Part shown: positions 37,310 to 46,500 of the stretch, in pieces
How positions within the stretch are numbered: position 1 is the first letter of the stretch
Layout of the letters: each line of letters starts with the position of its first letter
NCBI GenBank assembly: GCA_903868145.1
Contig: CAIPTY010000010.1
Location: 1 to 64,000, forward strand
Source of the DNA: an uncultured Desulfuromonadales bacterium
GTDB taxonomy: Bacteria; Desulfobacterota; Desulfuromonadia; Geobacterales; Pseudopelobacteraceae
DNA length: 64,000 nucleotides
Direction of reading: 5' to 3'
The notes under the pieces: model-generated
Told to the model about the DNA's origin: nothing
Databases searched by the model: none
What the model saw: the letters and a program-made list of their open reading frames with translations, nothing else
Translations under genes and position numbers: made by a program

Positions 37310-37632
37310 TCATCGCAACAACCGCTGTTGCAAAAGAGTTTGCATATCACTTCTACCGTCCAGCACACAAAGTACAATCACTTCATTTTCGCGAATGGAG
37401 TAAATGATTCGGTATGGCTTGAAATGAATTTCCCGGAAATCCCGATTGCCAATTCTATCCAGTTCCGGTGGGTAATGGCCGCGTGCGGCATCTGGGTCAG
37501 AGAAAAAACTGCTTGAACAATGCCGTCAAGTAGTCTCTCTGCCGATTCCAGAGTGTCGTGGAACTCTACATAGTCATGAATATCGAATATATCAAATTCA
37601 GCCGTTTCGGAAAGCGTGATCGTGAACTTCAT
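37310..37632 (-). pseudogene. RelE/ParE-family toxin with a frameshift
   Basis: The frame starts MKFTITLSETAEFDIFDIHD, matching RelE/ParE toxins, and runs normally to MPHAAI near 37474. There one base appears to be missing. In the next frame the protein continues YPPELDRIGNRDFREIHFKP, then YRIIYSIRENEVIVLCVLDG and RSDMQTLLQQRLLR, ending at TGA 37310-37312. Total length corresponds to about 107 residues, normal for the family, with the conserved basic and Tyr residues in the second half. As read, translation gives an 84-residue product with a wrong C-terminus. The start overlaps the antitoxin stop (TAATG). Confidence 0.85.
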
Positions 37633-37913
37633 TAAAGGCGCCTTTGCCTGATTCGTTCTCTTATGTCAGCAAAAGCCTGTTCTGCGGGCTTTACACGCCC
37701 TTCCTCGACATCCTTGCGACTGATTGCCAAAATTTTCAGAAGTGCCAGGCTTTCCTGAATCTCTTCATATGAGGCGATATCCTGCAGAACCGCAGTAGCT
37801 TCGCCGTTCTGTGTGATGATGACGGGAGTGCGGCTTTCGGTTATGTTCAGGATAATATCGGCGGCATGCGCCTTAACGTAACTGATCGGTTTTACGGCTT
37901 CTTGTAGCAACAT
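37632..37913 (-). CDS. Phd/YefM-family antitoxin
   Basis: A 93-residue protein from the ATG at 37913 (AGGAGG six bases upstream). Beginning MLLQEAVKPISYVKAHAADI then ESRTPVIITQNGEATAVLQD, the Phd/YefM DNA-binding pattern; the C-terminal part is charged and helical and would bind the toxin. It stays intact although its partner toxin is frameshifted. Two perfect palindromes upstream are likely autoregulatory sites. Confidence 0.88.
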   Translation of the reverse strand: MLLQEAVKPISYVKAHAADIILNITESRTPVIITQNGEATAVLQDIASYEEIQESLALLKILAISRKDVEEGRVKPAEQAFADIRERIRQRRL

Positions 37914-37935
37914 GATAACCTCCTGTAGTCTTGAA

Positions 37936-37968
37936 ACTGAATTCAGTCTATATTGAGTTTTAAAACTC
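37936..37968. promoter_or_regulatory. Two palindromes upstream of the antitoxin
   Basis: ACTGAATTCAGT (37936-37947) and GAGTTTTAAAACTC (37955-37968) are both perfect palindromes, separated by a TATA-containing stretch that could be the -10 of the antitoxin promoter on the minus strand. They are probable binding sites of the antitoxin or toxin-antitoxin complex. Confidence 0.55.
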
Positions 37969-37987
37969 GGCAAGGAGAATTTATCCG

Positions 37988-38012
37988 AATTGTGTAGTAA
38001 ATGTATTTATTG
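37988..38012. promoter_or_regulatory. Third copy of the TGTAGTAAATGTA element
   Basis: The 25 bases GAATTGTGTAGTAAATGTAT plus TTATT match the core of the blocks at 30347 and 36847 with two differences from copy 1. It lies about 100 bases upstream of baeS and just ahead of a TTGACA (38018-38023), placing it where an activator of baeSR would bind. It has no matching -10 for the minus-strand antitoxin. Confidence 0.5.
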
Positions 38013-38108
38013 AGGATTGACAAGGAAAAAGCCGTTTTTGAGTATTTCCACGCGAGAATGTTTCTGGTAAAAATGGATTCAGGTATTTTGTAACACTGAG
38101 GCTTGACT

Positions 38109-39548
38109 ATGAAACTTACCATCACTCACAAGCTGTTTTTCGCGATATTTCTGGCGGCAAGCCTTGCAGTAATCAGCTCTACCCTGATTATGCAGTGGAA
38201 TCTCAACCGGGGATTTTTGCGACTGATCAATGGTATGGAAAAGAGCGGCGTATCGCGCCTGGCTTCCTTGCTCATCAATCAATACAACGTGGAATCAGGC
38301 TGGGCCTTGATCCTCCGTGACCAGATGAAGTGGCGTCAGATGGTTGATTCGTCTTTCCCGGAATTGAAACCGCCGCCTCCGACGGATAGGATTCATCCCG
38401 CTGACAGACCAGAAAACAGTGCTCAGCCACCACCTGATGTTCTCCCTCCACATCTTGCCCAGCAGTTCAGTCATCGCCTGTTTTTGCTGGATGCAACAAA
38501 AAACACGCTGATCGGACCGGATACTGTGCCAGCGGATGCCGATATAATTCCCCTGCACCATCAAGGCATAGTTATCGGTTACCTTGGAATTCGCCCTCAG
38601 AGAACCTTGGACAGTCTGCTGCATAAAGGATTTTTACATGAGCAGAGATATGCCTTTGTCATTATTGCCACAGTTGTCCTGTTACTATCTGCCGGCTTGG
38701 CGCTGCTGTTGGCAACCCGTTTGGTGAGACCGCTTAAAAACATTACCGAGGCGACTCATGTGCTGGCGCAGGGCAATTACTCAGTCCGCGTTCCGGTCGA
38801 TTCACATGATGAACTGGGACGATTGGCCGCCGATTTCAATGCACTGGCTCTGGCAATGGAGCAGAACGAGCGGGCCAGGCGGCGCTGGGTTGCTGACATC
38901 TCCCATGAACTGCGGACGCCGCTCACCTTTTTGCGGAGCCAGGTCGAGGCAATTCTGGATGGAGTGCGTCAACCGACCACTGAATCAGTCAAGGCAATCC
39001 ACAATGAAATCATGCGGTTTACGAGACTGGTGGATGATCTCTATCAGTTGTCCCTTTCCGATGTCGGCGCTCAGACCTATCGCAAGGATGAAGTGACAGT
39101 CTCCGAAGTTCTTCATCAGGCTGTCTCGATAATCAGCCCGGAATTTTCAACAAGGGACATTGCACTACAGTACGAAGCGACAGATACCATCACCGTCTTT
39201 GGTGATCCGGAACGTTTACGGCAACTGTTCGGCAACCTGCTCGACAATTCGCTGAAATATACCGATTCTGGTGGTGAGTTGAACATCAAGGTATGGAAAG
39301 ATGGCGGCAGGGTGATAATTGACTTTCAGGATTCAACACCCGGCGTAGCAGCAGCGGAACTGGAGAAGCTGTTCGAGCGCCTCTATCGCGTGGAATCTTC
39401 CCGTAGCAGAGCTACCGGAGGTGCCGGGCTTGGTCTGGCAATCTGCCGCAACATTGCCGAGGCGCACGAGGGGAGTATCATCGCGAAGACTTCACCACTG
39501 GGCGGGGTGTGGATACGGGTTGAACTGCCCTGTTACGGGAGTGCCTGA
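38109..39548 (+). CDS. baeS: Envelope-stress sensor histidine kinase
   Basis: A 479-residue classical sensor kinase: membrane helix about 10-30, periplasmic domain about 31-178 with a Pro-rich part (PELKPPPPTD), second helix about 182-203, HAMP, HisKA with ISHELRTP (His266), ATPase domain (NLLDNSLKYT, GAGLGLAI). The layout and its partner fit BaeS. The ATG at 38109 follows a TGAGG; the TTG at 38103 is rejected. The stop overlaps the baeR start (TGATG). Confidence 0.88.
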   Translation: MKLTITHKLFFAIFLAASLAVISSTLIMQWNLNRGFLRLINGMEKSGVSRLASLLINQYNVESGWALILRDQMKWRQMVDSSFPELKPPPPTDRIHPADRPENSAQPPPDVLPPHLAQQFSHRLFLLDATKNTLIGPDTVPADADIIPLHHQGIVIGYLGIRPQRTLDSLLHKGFLHEQRYAFVIIATVVLLLSAGLALLLATRLVRPLKNITEATHVLAQGNYSVRVPVDSHDELGRLAADFNALALAMEQNERARRRWVADISHELRTPLTFLRSQVEAILDGVRQPTTESVKAIHNEIMRFTRLVDDLYQLSLSDVGAQTYRKDEVTVSEVLHQAVSIISPEFSTRDIALQYEATDTITVFGDPERLRQLFGNLLDNSLKYTDSGGELNIKVWKDGGRVIIDFQDSTPGVAAAELEKLFERLYRVESSRSRATGGAGLGLAICRNIAEAHEGSIIAKTSPLGGVWIRVELPCYGSA

Positions 39549-40243
39549 TGAATGAAACCATATTGATAGTCGAGGATGAGGTTGCCACCGCAGAGATACT
39601 GGCGGATTATCTCCGTTTGGATAGCTATACAACTCATCTGCTGACGGACGGATTACCGGTTGTTTCCTGGGCTCGTGAGCATAAACCGGCCTTGATCCTG
39701 CTTGACCTGATGCTGCCGGGGAAAAGCGGACTGGACATCTGTAAAGAGATCCGCGCCTTCTCATCGGTGCCGATCATCATAACCACGGCGCGGGTCGAAG
39801 AGATTGACCGCCTTCTCGGGCTGGAACTGGGAGCCGATGATTATATCTGCAAGCCGTACAGCCCACGCGAAGTGGTCGCACGAGTCAAGACGGTTCTGCG
39901 AAGAGCAGCTGGAACTGCGGTGACTCCGTTGGAAGCAGGACTTCAACTGGATGAATCATGCTACCGCGCCACCCTGAACGGGCATGATCTGCAACTGACA
40001 GCAGCTGAATTCAGGCTGTTCAACTATCTTGCTGCCCATCCGGGGCGGGTCTATAACCGGCAGCAACTTTTGAACAATATTTACCCGGATGAACGGGCAC
40101 TGAATGACCGTGCCATTGACAATTACATCAATAAAGTCCGCAAAAAAATTACTGCCGTCAGCAATGAATGTGAGCTGATTCACTCTGTGTATGGGGTCGG
40201 GTATAAGTTTGATGTGCGGGAAGAACCTGGAGGACAAGCATGA
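39548..40243 (+). CDS. baeR: Envelope-stress response regulator, OmpR family
   Basis: A 231-residue regulator: receiver with Asp53 (ILLDLMLPG) and a C-terminal OmpR-type winged helix (LTAAEFRLFNYLAAHPGRVY, VYGVGYKF). The segment EEIDRLLGLELGADDYICKP followed by YSPREVVARVKTVLRR is almost that of E. coli BaeR as I remember it, much closer than to other OmpR-family members. It likely controls the Spy-like and DUF1566 genes and its own operon through the repeated 25-45 bp element. Confidence 0.9.
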   Translation: MNETILIVEDEVATAEILADYLRLDSYTTHLLTDGLPVVSWAREHKPALILLDLMLPGKSGLDICKEIRAFSSVPIIITTARVEEIDRLLGLELGADDYICKPYSPREVVARVKTVLRRAAGTAVTPLEAGLQLDESCYRATLNGHDLQLTAAEFRLFNYLAAHPGRVYNRQQLLNNIYPDERALNDRAIDNYINKVRKKITAVSNECELIHSVYGVGYKFDVREEPGGQA

Positions 40244-40251
40244 CCAGGCCG

Positions 40252-41265
40252 TCAGGCAAAGCCAAGAAACTTATTCAGCCGGTCTATCTCCCCCATCAGC
40301 TGCTCAAAACCGGGAAATGTAAGCGATTGGGGGCCATCTGACACGGCCTTCTCAGGGTTCGGATGCACCTCGACCAGAACCCCGTCAGCGCCAGAGACCA
40401 GAGCGGCCTTGGCCATGGGGGAGACCAGCGAGCGCTTGCCGGTGGCGTGGGAGGGATCAACCATGATCGGCAGATGGGACATTTCCTTGATCAGCGGCAC
40501 CACCGACAGATCCAGGGTGTTCCGGGTGGCGGTTTCGTAGGTTCGGATACCGCGTTCGCAGAGGATCACCTGTTCGTTGCCCTCGGCCAGGATGTATTCC
40601 GCAGCCGCCAGAAACTCCTCCACCGTGGCGCTCATACCACGCTTGAGCAGCACCGGCTTGCGGATCCTGCCCACCTCGCGCAGCAGATCAAAATTCTGCA
40701 TGTTGCGCGCTCCAATCTGCAGCAGGTCGGCATATTCGGCTACCAAGCCCACGTTATCGGGACTCATCACTTCCGTCACAATCGGCAGTCCGCTCTCTTT
40801 TCCGGCAATTGCCAACAGCCTCAGTCCCTCTTCGCGCAACCCCTGGAAGGTATGAGGCCCGGTGCGCGGCTTGAAGGCTCCGCCCCGCAGCATGTCAGCG
40901 CCACACCGCTTCACGAAGAGGGCTGTTTTAACAATCTGATCCTCACTCTCCACCGCACAGGGTCCGCCGACCACCACCGGACGGCAACCCTGCCCGACCT
41001 TGACTCCGGCCACATCGACAATCGTATCTTCGGGATGAAAATCACGCGATACCAGCTTGTAGGGCTTGGACACATGAATAACCCGCTGTACACCCGGCAG
41101 TTCGAGAATCTTGCTGTCATCCACATAGCCATGGTTGCCCAGCACCCCGATGGCAGTGCGCTCGCTACCGGGGATCGGCGCGGCGGTAAATCCCATTTCA
41201 GAAACTATGTGTGTTATTGAATCCACATCTGTCTGGGTAGCGTTGTGGTTCATGACGATCAGCAT
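40252..41265 (-). CDS. aroF: 3-deoxy-7-phosphoheptulonate (DAHP) synthase
   Basis: A 337-residue type I-beta DAHP synthase: N-terminal ferredoxin-like regulatory domain (about 1-75) and a TIM barrel (VVVGGPCAVESEDQ, GGAFKPRTGPHTFQGL, QIGARNMQNF, LLKRGMSAT, VDPSHATGKRSLV). It condenses PEP and erythrose 4-phosphate, the first step of aromatic amino acid synthesis. The N-terminal domain usually confers feedback control by Tyr or Phe. Convergent with baeR, with eight bases between stops. Confidence 0.95.
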   Translation of the reverse strand: MLIVMNHNATQTDVDSITHIVSEMGFTAAPIPGSERTAIGVLGNHGYVDDSKILELPGVQRVIHVSKPYKLVSRDFHPEDTIVDVAGVKVGQGCRPVVVGGPCAVESEDQIVKTALFVKRCGADMLRGGAFKPRTGPHTFQGLREEGLRLLAIAGKESGLPIVTEVMSPDNVGLVAEYADLLQIGARNMQNFDLLREVGRIRKPVLLKRGMSATVEEFLAAAEYILAEGNEQVILCERGIRTYETATRNTLDLSVVPLIKEMSHLPIMVDPSHATGKRSLVSPMAKAALVSGADGVLVEVHPNPEKAVSDGPQSLTFPGFEQLMGEIDRLNKFLGFA

Positions 41266-41738
41266 GATGTATCCTCACTTTCGGAGTGGCGGGAATAATG
41301 GCATGCCCCGCAAATAATGTACAACGATAATCAACTCAGGCCAAAACTACCACACTCCAGAGCTGTTTCAAAGTAGAGATGTGGTACGTTTTTGGGAGTA
41401 CCCGCCCGCTCTTTCACCGTTAACTCGCACAAGTTTGCTGAGTGCTGAAAATGGTATTCCCATGCTGTTGTCGAAAAAGTTTACAATACAATGACTCCCT
41501 TTAGAAACACCAGCGCTATATTCAATGAAATCAAGTTTTTTTATTAATGGTATATTTTGTGCGTAGTCACAGATATCAAAGTTTCACTCTTACTTGCTGG
41601 ATTCATTGCACAGTCGGCAGGAGAATATAATGTAAGGGTTTGCTTTTTTTGTTCATGGTGATGTATGATGAATTCCCTAGGCTTTTGATGAGCGCAGTTA
41701 TGAGGCATTTGCAGTGAGTTCGTTAAAAGGAGGGCTCC
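41266..41738. other. Intergenic region between aroF and the PEP-CTERM gene
   Basis: Divergent promoters must lie here. It is A/T-rich (41480-41700) with several T-runs. I see no ORF with a ribosome site and no recognisable riboswitch. AGGCTTTTGATGAGCG near 41681-41696 has GG and GC ten bases apart, a poor match to a sigma-54 site. Confidence 0.4.
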
Positions 41739-42482
41739 ATGAAATTCGCACTAAGAACATTGATCCAGGTAGCTTCGATTATTATCGTACTACTGGGCGT
41801 AGCTGTAATTTCCCATGCTGTTCAGATTAAGCCTGTAAGCTATGACATGCCTAATGGGTCCGGCATCGCTCGTGGCGGATTGTATAACTACTGGGATGTA
41901 AGCTCCACCGGTTCCGGGGAAAAAACTACGGATGGTGCCCAATTGACCGGCGTATCAGGGAAACTCACAGATGGCTTGATCGCAACGGAGAGTTGGGCAT
42001 GGACTGATGCTGACGGAACTTTTCATACGAGTGGCACCCTCGATCGGTATGTTGGGTGGACATGGGGGGACCCAACGATTGTATTTCATTTCACCAATCA
42101 GGTTAACATTGATAACATAACCTTTTATGTCGATAGCCCGTCAAATGACAAATTAAACAATCCTCAAGGTGGAGTAGCAGCACCCACAGGTTTTGAGATA
42201 GGTGGGGAACATTTCGATTCCGGTTACGACACATCCAAAAAAAACGTGCCGGGCACCGGTCCGGTAGAGATTAATATAGACAACCTTGGACTGACTATGA
42301 TCCAGGACCTGACCGTGCAAATTGACAGGGATACCTTCGGTGGAACCCGCTTTTGGCTCTTTTGCAGTGAAATTACTTTCGACGACGGTCAGCCTTCGCC
42401 CGTGCCGGAACCTTCTACAATCATTCTTTTTGGAGCAGGAATCGCGGGGTTCGCATTATTGAGGAATCGGCGCAGGAAATGA
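41739..42482 (+). CDS. PEP-CTERM sorting-domain surface protein
   Basis: A 247-residue secreted protein: signal peptide (hydrophobic VASIIIVLLGVAVISHA), a central beta-rich domain of about 180 residues with repeated aromatic and Gly residues and no Cys except one, and a C-terminal sorting signal VPEPSTIILFGAGIAGFALL followed by RNRRRK. PEP-CTERM tails are processed by exosortase and occur in biofilm/exopolysaccharide producers. AAAGGAGG precedes the ATG. It neighbours the NfrAB polysaccharide locus. Ligand or function unknown. Confidence 0.88.
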   Translation: MKFALRTLIQVASIIIVLLGVAVISHAVQIKPVSYDMPNGSGIARGGLYNYWDVSSTGSGEKTTDGAQLTGVSGKLTDGLIATESWAWTDADGTFHTSGTLDRYVGWTWGDPTIVFHFTNQVNIDNITFYVDSPSNDKLNNPQGGVAAPTGFEIGGEHFDSGYDTSKKNVPGTGPVEINIDNLGLTMIQDLTVQIDRDTFGGTRFWLFCSEITFDDGQPSPVPEPSTIILFGAGIAGFALLRNRRRK

Positions 42483-42507
42483 GCCAATCTATCAGATTCG
42501 GGAGCAT

Positions 42508-43563
42508 TCAGGGGGCGGTCGAGAGACCGCCCCCTGTGTATTTCTGGTAATCATGCAGGAGTTCCATTGCGGCACCACCACCTTCAGCTGACATATAGTC
42601 AGGGACACTGAAGGAGGTAATCCCGTCTGATGCATATTCGCCGGCAATCCGGAGTTGCTGTTTTACACGGCAAAAGGGTGCGGGCTTGGCTTCAAAGGGA
42701 GATTCTGAAACCATAGTAAAGAGTTCTACAACCACCTGAAGCTTTTTGCCATTGGCATCTGTGGTTTTTCTGAGGCCCTTCAGGTAGCGTGGAAGAATTT
42801 CGAGGGGCAGTTTCGCGGTACCGGCACCGTCTTGAAAAAGAAGGACATCCACCGATGTCCCCCCCAAAAGCTTATTCCAGAAGGCCTCATATGAATCAGG
42901 ATTCATGCGGGCATTGGAGAAACCGGACAGAAGTACCAAACCATCGGGAGACACTTTTTTCAAAAAACCGGAAAGCTGCTTGAGATGTTGAAAAAGCAGT
43001 TCCCTTAATTGTGGTGACCGCCATGTCAGATCATCGATTTCTTCCGGTATATACCACCCCTTGAACGCCTTGTATCTAGTCGCAACTACAGCTACTTCCT
43101 GAGCGACTCGCTCCGATTTCCAGCGCAAGCGTTTCAGATACTCTTGCTGACGATCAAATGATTGCCTGACCATCTCCCAGTGTTGTGATTCCGCAGCCAA
43201 TCCCAGATAGAGGTCGATGCCTCGTTTTTCCGCCAATTCGAGAATAATTTCCAGCGGCACCCGCGGCACCTGCTCGAATGTTCGGGTAGCATAATATGCC
43301 ATGTTGTCGTGCAGAGTCCATTGGACAATAACGTACCGCAGACCGATAGCCTGAAAGGAATCAAACAATTTCTCCCACCTGGCAGTATTCCAGTTGCTAT
43401 TTTTATCAAGAAGCTGGATAAATGTGCCGTCCAGTTGTGGTCTTTTTGCTGGACTGGCTGACACCTCAGCGTATGATCTTGAGATGGTTGCTCCACCAAT
43501 AAGAAGAACCAGAAAAAGTCGAAACAGCCGCAGATAAAATCTTTTTATAGGTTTTATTATCAA
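42508..43563 (-). CDS. DUF4434 glycosidase-like exported protein
   Basis: A 351-residue protein with an N-terminal signal or membrane anchor (about 8-32) and a TIM-barrel-like domain of the DUF4434 type (GTFIQLLDKNSNWNTARWEK, LRYVIVQWTLHD, YIPEEIDDLTW). DUF4434 resembles glycoside hydrolases; the EE of YIPEEID is a possible catalytic pair. It starts with TTG overlapping the NfrA stop, so it is co-translated. It probably trims or processes the polysaccharide exported by NfrA. This is inference. Confidence 0.8.
   Translation of the reverse strand: MIIKPIKRFYLRLFRLFLVLLIGGATISRSYAEVSASPAKRPQLDGTFIQLLDKNSNWNTARWEKLFDSFQAIGLRYVIVQWTLHDNMAYYATRTFEQVPRVPLEIILELAEKRGIDLYLGLAAESQHWEMVRQSFDRQQEYLKRLRWKSERVAQEVAVVATRYKAFKGWYIPEEIDDLTWRSPQLRELLFQHLKQLSGFLKKVSPDGLVLLSGFSNARMNPDSYEAFWNKLLGGTSVDVLLFQDGAGTAKLPLEILPRYLKGLRKTTDANGKKLQVVVELFTMVSESPFEAKPAPFCRVKQQLRIAGEYASDGITSFSVPDYMSAEGGGAAMELLHDYQKYTGGGLSTAP
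42511..42534. terminator. Perfect hairpin at convergent gene ends
   Basis: GGGGGCGGTC and GACCGCCCCC pair perfectly around GAGA. It ends the PEP-CTERM transcript and, on the other strand, forms the last eight codons (GGGLSTAP) of the DUF4434 gene. There is no long T-run on either side. Confidence 0.55.
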
Positions 43564-46500
43564 TAAAAGAACCCCAGACTGAAGAGTGCACTGTCATAAT
43601 CCCCACGGTAATTGCGAAATCCCTTGTCAAAAAACTTGCCATGCTTGAAGTTGATGCTGAAATCGATCACGCTCCGATAGTTCTCATAGCGAGTGTTGTT
43701 GAAGAAGTACTTCAGAGAAATACCCGCCCCCCCCTCCAAAAAATTTCCCCCTGCATTAAAAGGAGACTGCCAGTGAGCATCCATAACAAGATGGGGAGTC
43801 AGCATGTAATTGGAGAGGAAAGTAAAAGCGCGTCCCTTCCGAACTTCAACGGAAGCTGCAACTGTTGCACTACGCACGTATTCGTCAATTTCGCCGTAGA
43901 CAAGGTAATAATCCTGGTTTTGCACCAGTGGAAGCGGCTCGAAGCCTTTTCCCCGTGAGTAGAGGAGACGAAACAACCAATCATCCTGAGCATTTTTTCC
44001 GATCTTGATCAGTTGCTCCCCGCTTATCCAGAGGTTTTCGCTCTGCAGGAACTTATAGCGAAGGCCAATGCCCGCCTGGGTCGAGTCATCTTTGTAGTTC
44101 AGAGTGTCGGGCTTCAGGCTTCCGAATACTCTTCCAAAAAGTTCCAGAATGCGATCATTTCTAAAACCAATGACCGGTGGCCTGTACGATGCCTCGAAGC
44201 CAAGCTGGCCGCTCAATTCCCCACTGATCTGCTGCCCGCTTCCCAAGAGAGAGTTTGGTGATTTTCCGGTTCTATAGGCAGCATACAACGCCAAACTCGT
44301 TGTCTTAGTCAATTTGCTGATTTCGCTGCGAATCCGGTGGGCATCTTTTTCCAATCGGGCTGTTTCATCTGAAGCGCCCTGCGGCATCAGTGGAGAAGCA
44401 TCGAGTGTCTTTTTGAACCATTCAACAGCCTTCTCATTCTTGCCAATTTTAATATGCAGGTAGCCAAGCTCCTCAAGAACTTTCTGGGATTCTCGCGTGC
44501 GAGCTGCCACCAACTCGAAGATCCTGATGGCATCATCAAAACGACCGGCGGCAACGTAGGCATATCCCAGGGACAAGGCGTAGTCATCCTGTTGCGGCTC
44601 CTTTTCATATGCGTCCTGAAAAGAGTCAATCGCTTTCTGTTGTTGACCGGTTCGTTGATACAGTATCCCCAATGCATATGACCTGGAAGGTTTTGGCTGC
44701 AGCTTCCAGGTTTTCTCCATCAATGCAAGCGCATCTTCATTTTTTCCCAGCTTTTGCAAGAGGCCGGACTTCAGATCATAATATCCCGATATATCAGCAG
44801 ATAAGAGTTTGTCCGGGGCAATCGCATTCAAGGCCTTCCATGCTTCATCGGTCTTGTTGTCAAGGTAATACACATTGGCAAGATTCAGTAAGACCATATG
44901 GTCTGGTGCGAGTGCAAGCGAGCGGCTGAAAGCATCGGCCGCCTTGTCATATGCATACTCTTCCGCGTAGAGATGCCCCAATGTATCATATATCTGCTTC
45001 AACTGAGGCGGAGAAGGTTTAGATGGTTTCTCAAGTGCCGACAGCAGGTATTCCACCGCGGCTCCAGGCCTGCCGAGCTCCTTGTGGCAAAGCGCAATGC
45101 CCAGAATTGAAGCAGGATCCTTTTTCTGTCGATCCGCCAGAAGAAACTGCTGTAAAGCCAGCTCCCACTGTTGTGAACGATAGTGGGAAAGCCCCAGATA
45201 ATAATGGCGCGGCCAGTTTTCGCCACACAGCTTCAATGCGGTAGCGAGGTGGTCCGTCGCCTCCTGAATGTTTCCCTTATTGAAGGAATAAATTCCGAAA
45301 CTGTCCTCAGCGGAACATTTTTCAGCAGTTGTAGCGTCAGGGTGTTCGACAATCTTTTGTAAATAGCTTCTATAGCGCCCGTCTGTTTCCGGGTTTTCGG
45401 CAAATCGGTACAGGTTGGCCAAGATGAGAAAGATTCCCGGTGAACTATCACCAAGCGACACGACACTCTCATACGCCTGTATAGCTTCGTTCCAGTTTCC
45501 TGTTTTCTCCAGAATCAGCCCTTTTTCCCGCAGAGCAACACGCTTCTGATCATTTTTCAAGGACGTAACTGAGAGCGCCAGATCAAGATAGCGGAGCGCT
45601 TCCTCCGGTTTGCCAGCCTTGTTCAGCAAAACGGCCAGCCTGATGAGTGTCTCTGAATCAGCATTTGAAACAGGCTGGTATGCTTTTTCAAGTTCAGTGG
45701 CAGCAAGCGCGGTTTGACCAGCCTTCTCCAGAATGACACTTCTTTCTTTATAAGCCACCCGTTTAAGATCATCTGGCAAAGCAGGATCAGCAAGAGCTCG
45801 ATCAAGAAGCTGGAGCGCATCGTCCGATTTGCCGGCCCTGCCCAACAAAAGGGCACGACGAACCAATGAGCCACCTCCGGGCTTTGTCTGGCTACCGAGG
45901 CTTTTCTCCATGGCATCTGCTGCTTTCTCATAGCTGCCCGCTTTTTCATACACCAAGGCAAGATTTCTTTGTACAAGAGTCTTTTGCAGGTCTGAAAGCC
46001 TGAGAAAAAGGGTCTTCTCGAGAACCGTTCCGGCTTGGTCGAACTTTTCCATTCTGATCAATAGATTTGCATAGCGTAGCAACATATCTCCGTTTTTAGG
46101 GGTTTTCACAAGGAGCAACTTGTAGATCTCCGCACTTTCCCGAAGCATCCCTGCTGATTCATATGCCTGCGCCAGAATTGTCAAGGTTGCCACGGTAACT
46201 TTTTTTCCCTGCTGCTCCACCAACACTTTCAATTCCTGAATTGCCGCTGCATAATTGCGCCTCTTCAGGTGCAAATTAGCCAGGAACTCCCTATCATCCT
46301 GGTTCAATCCGCTAGGTTTGACCAATGTCATCCATTTTTCCGCTTCATCGTATCTGCCGCCCTGGTAGGCGATAAATGCCAGCCCGCGCAACGCCGACAG
46401 GTTATTGTTATCGTTTTCAATGACCATTTCGTAAGCCTGCTTTGCCTGCTCCATGTTGTGCAGCTTTTTGGCAACCTCGGCCAACGCGAGGGATGCCGCA

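Noticed and set aside
37378-37632. 84-residue frame as a complete short toxin
   Set aside because: The last 30 codons do not fit RelE/ParE, while the next frame restores the family pattern to the expected length.
41681-41696. Sigma-54 promoter before the PEP-CTERM gene
   Set aside because: GG and GC are ten bases apart but the flanking bases do not match TGGCAC or TTGCA.
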